A DNA stretch of 64,000 nucleotides. Origin: Alcanivorax sp. DSM 26293 (GTDB taxonomy: Bacteria > Pseudomonadota > Gammaproteobacteria > Pseudomonadales > Alcanivoracaceae). The notes under the pieces were generated by a model that saw only the letters and a program-made list of their open reading frames with translations, was not told the origin of the DNA and ran no database searches. Shown in pieces: positions 52,603 through 60,360 of the stretch. Position numbers and translations under genes: made by a program. The stretch lies in NCBI RefSeq assembly GCF_900107995.1, contig NZ_FNUM01000002.1:270283-334282 (forward strand), given 5' to 3'. How positions within the stretch are numbered: the first letter of the stretch is position 1; each line of letters begins with the position of its first letter.

Positions 52603-54864
52603 TTATTGCTGCTCCAGTGTAAGTGAGGTATAAATTTTCCCAGCAGGTACAATCATAGATCCTAGATCTTTACCACCAAATTCGATTCTTCTAATCTCAA
52701 GTGGGTCTCCAGCGCCACCGCCTGGCTTACTCGCCAAGGCACCAATATTCATATTGGTCGCGATCCGCAACTTTGGTTTGCCGTCCGCCTCTTCCGTTGC
52801 TGTCAATAAATCAATTTTCCCACCGCCACCGGCTAGAATCGCGTTTGTAGGAATTTCAATATCTCCGACAATATCAGCCAAACGTACATCCACATCCAAT
52901 TTATTGAGATTGGGTTCAGCAAAAGAAATATATGTGCCATCCGCACTGCCAGTGATTTCACTGCCAGGGATGTCATTCAATTTGGCAAGACTAAGGAAGC
53001 CACCAAAATTAATTGCATCACCATTCGAAGACGGGAAAATTTTGAAGAGAAAATCGTCCAACTCTAGATTAATATCGATGTAACTACCGTAAACAGGGGA
53101 TTCCATCCGAGGCACATCCCCCCCTCCAAACATACCGCGTAGTTGTAAGCGAACTTCATTAGAAGAAAGATTGAGGCCGTCTGCAAGAGACAAGCCAACC
53201 CCCATGTCATTGGCGGCAAACAGAAGATCCGCACCCATCAGACCAATAGCCAATCCATCTGCTGTTGGATTCAGCGGGTCGTGATAACTGGTTTGAAAAT
53301 CAGTATCACCGATCATAAGATGGGTGCCATTTTCCCAGCGCGAACGATCCGGCCTCCCATTGGCATCAGCACCACCCTCTGTCTGGATAGCGGTGACCAC
53401 ATCCATGCTGAAGCCGGGAGAGCCAAGAGTTGAGCCATCACCTGACTGTGGATAGAGATACCAATTTGTGCTGATATCACCCAAGGTATAGATTAGCGCC
53501 CAACCTTCATCGATGTTATTCGCTGCAGAGACACCATCGCGATAGACAACCCTGGAAGAGTAAGCATGAAGGCCCCACTCTCGGTTTATAATGGCAAGCC
53601 CCGTGTCAGAGGGAGCAATCTCCAAAAGCTCCGTTGGCAAAACACCTCCTGTTGATGTGGTACAACCGGAAGGTGTACTCCCATAAGTGTTGCCACCCCC
53701 GAAGCAGATACCGCCAATACTTTGGTGCCCGGCTGAGACAGTATCCAATGTCAGATAACCAAACTCGACATCTTTACGGGTCTGCCCAAGCGTAGTGGGC
53801 ATGCTGATTGGCTGGGTAAATTCCAGATAAGATTGTTTCTGGTCACCAGTATCTTCATATTTCGCCTCGCCTAGGACAAACTGGAAATTGTCTGCAAGGT
53901 TCAAACCGAGCGAGGCCGTAAGCCCCTGAGTGAAAGTACCATCATCAGGCAACCATGTGCCTTGCGGGAGCAAGTGCAAGTCAAAATCCTCAATCCCGCC
54001 GCGCCAACCGAACAGCAGCATGGGAATGGATTGTTCATTGAGTTGGAAAGCCGTAGAGGCCGTATTGGCCACATTGGCGAAAATATCGAAGGTGAGATTC
54101 AAGTCAGTACGTGAACCTAGCGCACTTCTTACCACTAAACCGTCGGCATCGACACCCACCGTGCCCTGATGCATATCAAACAGAAAGCCCAAATTATCCA
54201 ATTGTATTTCAGTACTTCCTGCCGGCCCCATTCGGTAAAACATCCGACCCGGGTTGGCCATGGTCCATGTATTTGGATCAGGATCACTATTATCGATATC
54301 ACCGACATTCACGATAACCCGTGCCTGGTTTGTGCTGATATTGGCAAAGCCACCATCGCCGAAGACGGCAAAGCGCCCACCGGAATCCAGCGCCACGGCA
54401 CCAAATGAGCGGGACTCATCTGTCACTGACAGGCTATCGGCCTGCACTCGCATACGATTCCAGGTGGCATCCAGGCCAAGTCCTGGTCGGCCCTGATCAT
54501 TGGTATAAGCATCAATGGCCAAGGCAAAGTCCAACGCCTGGCTGGCTTCGCTGCCATCGAGGTCAATCGGTTTTATGGCAAATTGGCTAGCATCAATGGC
54601 TGTGCCACCGATAATGATGTGATTCTGGATCGAATCGCTGTTAGCGTCTACTTCCCCATTGTCCAGTTCCCAGCGAATCTGTTCAGCCGTAATGGCATCG
54701 TTTTGCGGGACTTCCAGTCCGATTGTTACTCCGTCACGACCTTGGATTGCACCCATTTCCTGTTCGGAAAGCGCTTCCAGGGCATAGCTGTTCAGCGACC
54801 ACAAAAGTAGTGCTGCGATAAAACTGCGCTCTATCCATTTATTATTTTTCATTTCTGCACACAT
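52603..54864 (-). CDS. Large secreted beta-rich protein, gene 3 of low-GC operon
   Basis: 753 residues. Signal peptide (KWIERSFIAALLLWSLNSYA) then the shared motif LEALSEQEMGAIQGRDG (29-45). The rest is Gly/Asp/Asn-rich with repeated amphipathic beta-like stretches (for example LRLQLRGMFGGG near the end). It resembles FilF-like outer-surface proteins seen beside pili in Acinetobacter, but that is only a motif and composition match. ATG 54852 is an alternative start. Stop to next gene 34 bp; no terminator, so the operon reads on. Confidence 0.65.
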   Translation of the reverse strand: MCAEMKNNKWIERSFIAALLLWSLNSYALEALSEQEMGAIQGRDGVTIGLEVPQNDAITAEQIRWELDNGEVDANSDSIQNHIIIGGTAIDASQFAIKPIDLDGSEASQALDFALAIDAYTNDQGRPGLGLDATWNRMRVQADSLSVTDESRSFGAVALDSGGRFAVFGDGGFANISTNQARVIVNVGDIDNSDPDPNTWTMANPGRMFYRMGPAGSTEIQLDNLGFLFDMHQGTVGVDADGLVVRSALGSRTDLNLTFDIFANVANTASTAFQLNEQSIPMLLFGWRGGIEDFDLHLLPQGTWLPDDGTFTQGLTASLGLNLADNFQFVLGEAKYEDTGDQKQSYLEFTQPISMPTTLGQTRKDVEFGYLTLDTVSAGHQSIGGICFGGGNTYGSTPSGCTTSTGGVLPTELLEIAPSDTGLAIINREWGLHAYSSRVVYRDGVSAANNIDEGWALIYTLGDISTNWYLYPQSGDGSTLGSPGFSMDVVTAIQTEGGADANGRPDRSRWENGTHLMIGDTDFQTSYHDPLNPTADGLAIGLMGADLLFAANDMGVGLSLADGLNLSSNEVRLQLRGMFGGGDVPRMESPVYGSYIDINLELDDFLFKIFPSSNGDAINFGGFLSLAKLNDIPGSEITGSADGTYISFAEPNLNKLDVDVRLADIVGDIEIPTNAILAGGGGKIDLLTATEEADGKPKLRIATNMNIGALASKPGGGAGDPLEIRRIEFGGKDLGSMIVPAGKIYTSLTLEQQ

Positions 54865-54896
54865 AAACTCACCCGACGGTAGCCGACCGCTCGCGC

Positions 54897-55691
54897 CTAA
54901 AATCCGTACAGATAAAAGTCACCACCAAAGGCGATCCCCGCCTGGTAGCCATTGTTGTCGGCAATATTTAACCCCATAAAGGAACCGTTAATGTTCCTAC
55001 TCCAGCCATCCTGTATTAGAGGCGATGAATTTGGTTCCACTGCCAATCCCTCAAAGTAAAGACCAAAGCGAACATCATTGAACTCCTGACCATCATTACT
55101 CGCTTCCGGATAACTGAGCCTTAGGCCAGCCATGTTCGCTAGGCCGGATGAGGCGCCACTAGAGCAATCGCCGCTAGGAAGAAGGCACGTGCCGTCTACC
55201 TCTTGAAATTTTTCTGCATTAAAGAAGCTATTGAACGCGGCACCAGAACCATAAGAGTCTCCTAACTCAGAGGCGTCCAGTGACAAACGGCGAAGATCGA
55301 TAGAAGCATGGCCATTTTTAAAGACCAGCCATTCTGATTCGCGATTTTTTAACTGCATAGCAAAACGACAGTTCATGTTTCCCAAGCTGGCACCACCATT
55401 AGGAGTAGCACAGCCCGTAGCACCGGTCAGCCGCGCACCCGCTTCGTTAAAATCCGGGGTTCCTGGGTTATCTGCCTGATTACTGTTGAAGTAGTACTGA
55501 AAGCTCAACAGGATGCCCGCTTGGCCGGTGACCGCATCCATTTCTTCGTCGTCCAAGGCTTCGAGTGCCAAGACTGGATTCGCGTTCAAGCATGCTCCTA
55601 CAATTAGGGTAGCGAAAGCATGGAGGGATTTCACGGTCGGGCGGGCCGTTACCCGGGAGGGCAACATGGAGGCTGCAAATGAATATCTCAT
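54897..55691 (-). CDS. Secreted protein, gene 2 of low-GC operon
   Basis: 264 residues. N-terminal signal region (HAFATLIVGACLNANPVLA), then LEALDDEEMDAVTGQAG (43-59), the clearest form of the shared motif. The mature part is short, Gly/Asn/Asp-rich, with Cys pairs (GCATPNGG, CLLPSGDC). The C-terminus ends DFYLYGF, an aromatic ending like that of outer-membrane or surface beta proteins. Start at 55691 follows the previous stop by 2 bases; ATG 55667 is an alternative. Not recognised beyond the motif. Confidence 0.65.
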   Translation of the reverse strand: MRYSFAASMLPSRVTARPTVKSLHAFATLIVGACLNANPVLALEALDDEEMDAVTGQAGILLSFQYYFNSNQADNPGTPDFNEAGARLTGATGCATPNGGASLGNMNCRFAMQLKNRESEWLVFKNGHASIDLRRLSLDASELGDSYGSGAAFNSFFNAEKFQEVDGTCLLPSGDCSSGASSGLANMAGLRLSYPEASNDGQEFNDVRFGLYFEGLAVEPNSSPLIQDGWSRNINGSFMGLNIADNNGYQAGIAFGGDFYLYGF

Positions 55692-55693
55692 GA

Positions 55694-57013
55694 TTAATTG
55701 GCCCCCAATGTAGTGATTTTCATGTGATGAATTCGCATGCCTTCGATTCGGGAAATACCAATATTGGTAACATCGCTAGGGCTAGGGGCTGATCCGCCGG
55801 TGGGCGGGCTAACGAAGTAAATACCATTATCCGTATCATTCGGTCCCGGCAGCCCTACCCCGGTGCCAATATTAACGCCGGAGAAATCCCCCCAACGAAC
55901 ATAGCCTCGGGTGCCTTCGTTGGGGTTCTGGATTTCCCCGCCAACGATATTGCACGCGCCATCGCAATAAAAATCTTCGTATATTACTGAGGTATTGGGA
56001 ATTCGAGTCAACTCAATAACAAAATCACCTGCAGCATTGCCGGAGCCATCTCTGAGCGCATCGAGGGTAATTGTCTGATAATGCAGAGTTCCCAGCGGCA
56101 GAAACGCATCCACATTTTTGAAGTACACACCTTCGTTGTCATCAAAATCCGGCACGTTGTGAAGCGTATCTGCTAATACATCTGTATCTTTTTGACGAAC
56201 GGAAAAGCGAAAATCACCGGAAATTGCACTCTGGTAGGTAATACCCAAGGTCTTGTCAGCAGTATTTTCCGTCTGCATTAGCCGCAAAATGGCCGGCTTA
56301 CCATCTTTGGTTACTGGCTTGCCATGAATTATCGTCTGGCTTTGCAGAAAATCCGCACCACCAGAGCAAGCGGGATCACTCTTGTTACACGCGCCAATAG
56401 CAGCATCATTATTGAGCCGGTCCACCTCCAGCTCACCCCAGAAGCTCCAACGCCAATCCTCTGTTTGACTGGGGCCAATAAGCTCGAGAATGGTTGGCTT
56501 TTCTGTGCCACCAGTGCCATCCAGATAATTCCCCTGATAGTCATAGCCCTCATAATCGAAGACACGCAATACATAGGGGTCATAGACTGATGCCATGGCA
56601 CCAATGCCATATTCATTGCCAGTTTGCCCAAGGGAAGGGTTATTTCCATTACCTAACGGACAAGCCAGGAAGCTGTTGCCATAGAGGCTGTTTCCACCAC
56701 AACCACCGCCACCACCATTCAGCGTGGCGTACCAGTCCGTGCCACCGGCCTGAGAACCGTTTGTCATGGAAAGGCCATAGTAGCGGGCATCACCGCGCTG
56801 CCAGCCGACGCCGTTTACCGACGCGCCGGTCAGTTCGATAAAGCTGGTGGGTGCAAAGCGCATGCTGAAATTATCTAGCGCAAAGGCGAAACCCGCCCCC
56901 TGAACTTCAGAGAGCGAAGAATCATCCAGCTCTTTAAGAGCCATTGCCTGGGAAGCGCCGAGGGTGAGGGCCGCTCCCAGCAGCATGTGGGAAAGGGAGT
57001 TGTTGCGCCGCAC
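55694..57013 (-). CDS. Secreted protein, gene 1 of low-GC operon
   Basis: 439 residues. Signal peptide about 1-25 (HMLLGAALTLGASQAMA), then LKELDDSSLSEVQGAGF (26-42). The rest is Gly/Asn/Asp-rich with tryptophan and aromatic strands and a Gly-rich CGGN segment. Beginning of the operon: the gap upstream has an inverted repeat that may be its operator. Not recognised beyond the shared motif. Confidence 0.65.
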   Translation of the reverse strand: MRRNNSLSHMLLGAALTLGASQAMALKELDDSSLSEVQGAGFAFALDNFSMRFAPTSFIELTGASVNGVGWQRGDARYYGLSMTNGSQAGGTDWYATLNGGGGGCGGNSLYGNSFLACPLGNGNNPSLGQTGNEYGIGAMASVYDPYVLRVFDYEGYDYQGNYLDGTGGTEKPTILELIGPSQTEDWRWSFWGELEVDRLNNDAAIGACNKSDPACSGGADFLQSQTIIHGKPVTKDGKPAILRLMQTENTADKTLGITYQSAISGDFRFSVRQKDTDVLADTLHNVPDFDDNEGVYFKNVDAFLPLGTLHYQTITLDALRDGSGNAAGDFVIELTRIPNTSVIYEDFYCDGACNIVGGEIQNPNEGTRGYVRWGDFSGVNIGTGVGLPGPNDTDNGIYFVSPPTGGSAPSPSDVTNIGISRIEGMRIHHMKITTLGAN

Positions 57014-57414
57014 TGTGACCTCTGTCTTGTTGTTATCAGTCTGGCCGTGAAGGGTCTTTGGGCAGGACTGGTTACTTATGCCACAAGGTTACACATGCTG
57101 TTAACGCGCCACAACATGTGTTAACAGAAACACTACACTATGTCAGATTTAAAATTTAATGAATTTCAACAAGTTGAAGCCTATATACACCAGGTTTACT
57201 CAGTATATGAATATTCGTGCGCCAGGAATTCACTCCGCCTGTTACAAATATGCACACTTTGGGGGAGATTGTGGATGCTGAATCGCAGCAAGAGCATCAT
57301 TAACTGTGCTGATGAGGTGCGGGGTTGGGCGGTTCGCCATGCAAGCATGGCCCCAACAGGAAATTCGGGGGTTGCGTCGTGCTGACGAAATGCTCCGACT
57401 TTTCTGCCGAGCTC
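57014..57414. other. Divergent intergenic region before low-GC operon and after prpD
   Basis: 401 bases. The operon promoter should lie near 57014-57130, with the inverted repeat CTGTTAAC/GTTAACAG at 57098-57127. A plus-strand frame (57140-57385, 81 codons) has no ribosome binding site and is not called. The rest follows the prpD stop. Confidence 0.45.
57091..57127 (-). promoter_or_regulatory. Inverted repeat, candidate operator of the low-GC operon
   Basis: CTGTTAAC at 57098-57105 faces GTTAACAG at 57120-57127, centre to centre 22 bp or two helical turns, with overlapping ACACATG/CATGTGT on the outside. It lies about 85 bp upstream of the first gene start (57013). Confidence 0.5.
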
Positions 57415-58899
57415 TTACAAAGCCAGCATATCCATGAAGTCATTGACCGGCATGGCTTCAAGCCCATCACGGTCCTGGCAGCGTTCCAGGATTTTCTCTG
57501 ATCGCGCCAAGGGGAAGCTGGTAAGCAGGTTACGACGGAATTTGCTTTCCAGTACAGGGATCCCCTCCTCCCTGCGACGGCGGTGTCCAATGGGATATTC
57601 CACCGCCACCTTGTCCGTGCGGGAACCATCCTTGAAAACTATCTGGATGGCATTGGCGATGGACCGCTTATCAGGGTCGTGATAATCGGACGAGTACTGT
57701 TTGTCTTCCCGGACGATCATTTTGTCGCGCAGGCTGTCGATCCTGGGGTGGCTAGCATGGAAATCATCCTCATAGTGTTCGGCAGTCAGTTCACCGAATA
57801 TGAGGGGTACGGCGACCATGTATTGCAGACAGTGGTCTCTGTCCGCCGGATTGGCCAACTTGCCCTCCTTGGAGATGATACGAATAGCGGAATCGTGGGT
57901 GGTAAGCTCGATCCTGTCGATTTCGTCGAGACGATCCTTTACCTGAGGGTGCAGCGTTACCGCCGCTTCACAGGCCGTCTGGGCATGGAACTCTGCCGGG
58001 AAACTGAGTTTGAAGAGAATATTCTCCATGACATAGGAGCCATACTCTCGCTGAAAGCGGAATCTGCGCTCTGCCTCGGTTTTGATCTGCTGGTCCTTGT
58101 TGGTCTTGGAAAACAGTACGTCGTAGAAGCCCCACTGCTTGGCCGTCAGCGCACCGGGGATCCCCATCTCCCCTCTCAGCGCGATATCGGCCAGTCGCAC
58201 GGCCCGGCTGGTGGCATCGCCGGCAGCCCAGGATTTTCGTGAACCCGCATTGGGGGCATGGCGGTAGGTACGTAGAGACTGACCATCAACCCAGGCATGG
58301 GAAATGGCGGAAAGCAGCTGTTCGCGATTGGCGCCCATCATTTTTGCTGCCACGGCCGTGGACGCCACTTTCACCAGCACCACGTGGTCCAACCCTACCC
58401 GGTTAAAGGCATTCTCCAGTGCCAGTACGCCCTGAATTTCATGGGCTCGGATCATGGCATCAAGCACGTCCTTCATGGTCAGCGGCGCCCTGCCCTGTGC
58501 CATCTTTTTCTGGGATAGATGGTCTGCCAGCGCCAGAATAGCTCCCAGGTTATCCGACGGATGTCCCCATTCTGCTGCCAGCCAGGTGTCGTTATAGTCC
58601 AGCCAGCGGACAATGCAGCCGATGTCCCAGGCAGCTTTGACTGGGTCAAGACGGTGTGAGGTGCCAGGTACGCGGGCAGGATGGGGAACCAGGGTGCCCT
58701 CCACGAGGGGGCCCAGGTGTTTGGTGCACTCGGGAAAGCGCAACGCCAGCAGGCCACAGCCCAGGGTGTCCATCAGGCAATGACGCGCCGTATTCCAGGC
58801 TTCTTGCGAATCAATGCGGTAATTCAACACATAGTCCGCAATGGCCTGAATTTCCGGGTCATAGTCCGGGCGTTCGTTACTATCCACATTGCTGGGCAT
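57415..58899 (-). CDS. prpD: 2-Methylcitrate dehydratase (PrpD)
   Basis: 494 residues of the MmgE/PrpD family, near E. coli PrpD (483). Core motifs: [34 protein letters not shown] and the [22 protein letters not shown] block. It dehydrates 2-methylcitrate. With AcnD and PrpF present as well, this bacterium has both dehydratase routes. Last gene of the prp run, 166 bp after prpF, with a REP-like doublet in the gap. Confidence 0.94.
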   Translation of the reverse strand: MPSNVDSNERPDYDPEIQAIADYVLNYRIDSQEAWNTARHCLMDTLGCGLLALRFPECTKHLGPLVEGTLVPHPARVPGTSHRLDPVKAAWDIGCIVRWLDYNDTWLAAEWGHPSDNLGAILALADHLSQKKMAQGRAPLTMKDVLDAMIRAHEIQGVLALENAFNRVGLDHVVLVKVASTAVAAKMMGANREQLLSAISHAWVDGQSLRTYRHAPNAGSRKSWAAGDATSRAVRLADIALRGEMGIPGALTAKQWGFYDVLFSKTNKDQQIKTEAERRFRFQREYGSYVMENILFKLSFPAEFHAQTACEAAVTLHPQVKDRLDEIDRIELTTHDSAIRIISKEGKLANPADRDHCLQYMVAVPLIFGELTAEHYEDDFHASHPRIDSLRDKMIVREDKQYSSDYHDPDKRSIANAIQIVFKDGSRTDKVAVEYPIGHRRRREEGIPVLESKFRRNLLTSFPLARSEKILERCQDRDGLEAMPVNDFMDMLAL

Positions 58900-58988
58900 G
58901 GTGACGCCTCCCCGTTGATGGGTTGGCCTTCAGGGTCGCCCCGGGGTGACAGAGGGTCAAGGGTTGGAGAAGACTAAATCAGCGGATA

Positions 58989-59051
58989 TTCGCCTTGCGA
59001 GCAAGGCTCCAACGGGGGTGGCTATTGTTGGAGCTTTGCTCGCAGTGCGAA
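58989..59051. repeat. REP-like inverted doublet, family 2
   Basis: A 25-bp unit at 58989-59013 (begins TTCGCCTTGCGAGCAAGG and ends CTCCAAC) faces an inverted near-copy at 59027-59051. The same unit occurs, base for base, at 60299-60323. It lies in the prpF-prpD gap and could set the 3' end of prpF or stop exonucleases. Confidence 0.78.
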
Positions 59052-59065
59052 GTCGGCCAAGCGAA

Positions 59066-60244
59066 TCAGAAGCAGTCGCCGGGGACCCGCACCCAGCCTT
59101 CCATCAGCACACGTGCACTACGGCTCATGCTGGCTTTGGTGGCAGTCCACTGGCCGTTCACTTGCTGGGCGCCGGCACCGACGCGCAGGGTGCCGGAGGG
59201 GTGGCCGAAGGTTACACTGTCACGTTCGCCGCCTCCGGCGGCCAGGTTAACCAGGGTGCCCGGCACCGCCGAGGCACTGGCGATGGCCACGGCGGCGGTG
59301 CCCATCATCGCATGGTGCAGCTTGCCCATGGACAAGGCCCGCACCAGCAGGTCCACCTCCCCTTCTCCGATTTGCTTGCCACTGGATGCGGTATACGCCT
59401 TCGGTTTTGCCACAAAAGCAATTTTGGGGGTGTGCTGGCGGGCTTCTGCTTCCTCGATATTCTCGATCAGTCCCATGCGCACGGCACCGTAAGCGCGAAT
59501 GGTCTCGAATCTCTGCAGCGCGTCCTTGTTTTCGTTGATATCCCCTTGCAGCTCGGTACCGGTGTAGCCGATATCTTCTGCGTTCACGAAAACCGTAGGA
59601 ATACCGGCATTGATCATGGTCGCCGGAAAGGTGCCGACGCCGGGAACTTCCAGCTCATCAACCACATTGCCCGTGGGGAACATGGCGCCGTCGCCGTCTG
59701 CCGGATCCATGAAGTCCACCTGCACTTCCGCGGCCGGAAAGGTCACCCCGTCCAGCTCGAAGTCACCGGTTTCCTGGACTTCCCCGTTGGTGATCGGTAC
59801 GTGGGCGATGATGGTTTTCCGGATATTCACCTGCCAGATGCGCACCACCGCGATGCCATTTTCAGGAATGAGTTCGGCAGCTACCAGTCCATTATTGATG
59901 GCAAAAGCCCCTACCGCCGCGGTCAGGTTGCCGCAATTGCCGCTCCAGTCAATAAAGGGCTTGTCGATGGAGACCTGACCGAACAGGTAATCCACGTCAT
60001 GATCGGCGCTCTCGCTCTTGGCCAGAATCACTGTTTTGCTGGTGCTGGATGTGGCACCACCCATGCCGTCAGTGTGTTTGCCGTAGGGGTCCGGGCTGCC
60101 GATCACTCGCAGCAACAGTTTGTCACGGGCCTCGCCCGGGACCTGGGCCACCTTCGGCAGATCCGTGAGACTGAAGAACACGCCTTTGCTGGTGCCCCCA
60201 CGCATGTAGGTGGCCGGGACTTTTATTTGAGGTGCATGAGTCAT
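59066..60244 (-). CDS. prpF: 2-Methylaconitate cis-trans isomerase (PrpF)
   Basis: Works with AcnD: isomerises the trans-methylaconitate released by AcnD to the cis form for its second half-reaction. 392 residues, typical for PrpF. Clear motifs are YMRGGTSKGVFF at the start, WSGNCGNLTAAVGAFA in the first half and the GMGGATSSTSKT loop. An AAGGAG lies 7 nt before the ATG at 60244, directly after an intrinsic terminator, so transcription from acnD may be largely stopped before it. Confidence 0.93.
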   Translation of the reverse strand: MTHAPQIKVPATYMRGGTSKGVFFSLTDLPKVAQVPGEARDKLLLRVIGSPDPYGKHTDGMGGATSSTSKTVILAKSESADHDVDYLFGQVSIDKPFIDWSGNCGNLTAAVGAFAINNGLVAAELIPENGIAVVRIWQVNIRKTIIAHVPITNGEVQETGDFELDGVTFPAAEVQVDFMDPADGDGAMFPTGNVVDELEVPGVGTFPATMINAGIPTVFVNAEDIGYTGTELQGDINENKDALQRFETIRAYGAVRMGLIENIEEAEARQHTPKIAFVAKPKAYTASSGKQIGEGEVDLLVRALSMGKLHHAMMGTAAVAIASASAVPGTLVNLAAGGGERDSVTFGHPSGTLRVGAGAQQVNGQWTATKASMSRSARVLMEGWVRVPGDCF

Positions 60245-60258
60245 GCGTTTTCTCCTTC

Positions 60259-60289
60259 AAAAAACCCCGATGAGCGAAGCCATCGGGGT
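60259..60289 (-). terminator. Intrinsic terminator directly before prpF
   Basis: On the minus strand ACCCCGATG pairs with CATCGGGGT around GCTTCGCT, then six T. The T run is followed at once by GAAGGAG, the prpF ribosome binding site. Most transcripts of acnD should end here unless read-through occurs. Confidence 0.85.
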
Positions 60290-60298
60290 TTCAGATTC

Positions 60299-60323
60299 TT
60301 CGCCTTGCGAGCAAGGCTCCAAC
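60299..60323. repeat. REP-like single unit, family 2
   Basis: One copy of the 25-bp unit, identical to 58989-59013, 36 bp after the acnD stop and just before the terminator at 60259-60289. Confidence 0.8.
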
Positions 60324-60360
60324 CAATTTCGCTGAAGCCTGGCTCACATTAAAGAACGAC

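Noticed and set aside
57140-57385. 81-codon plus-strand open frame
   Set aside because: No ribosome binding site, unusual composition with many Cys and Trp, and it ends inside the prpD-side gap; it looks like chance.
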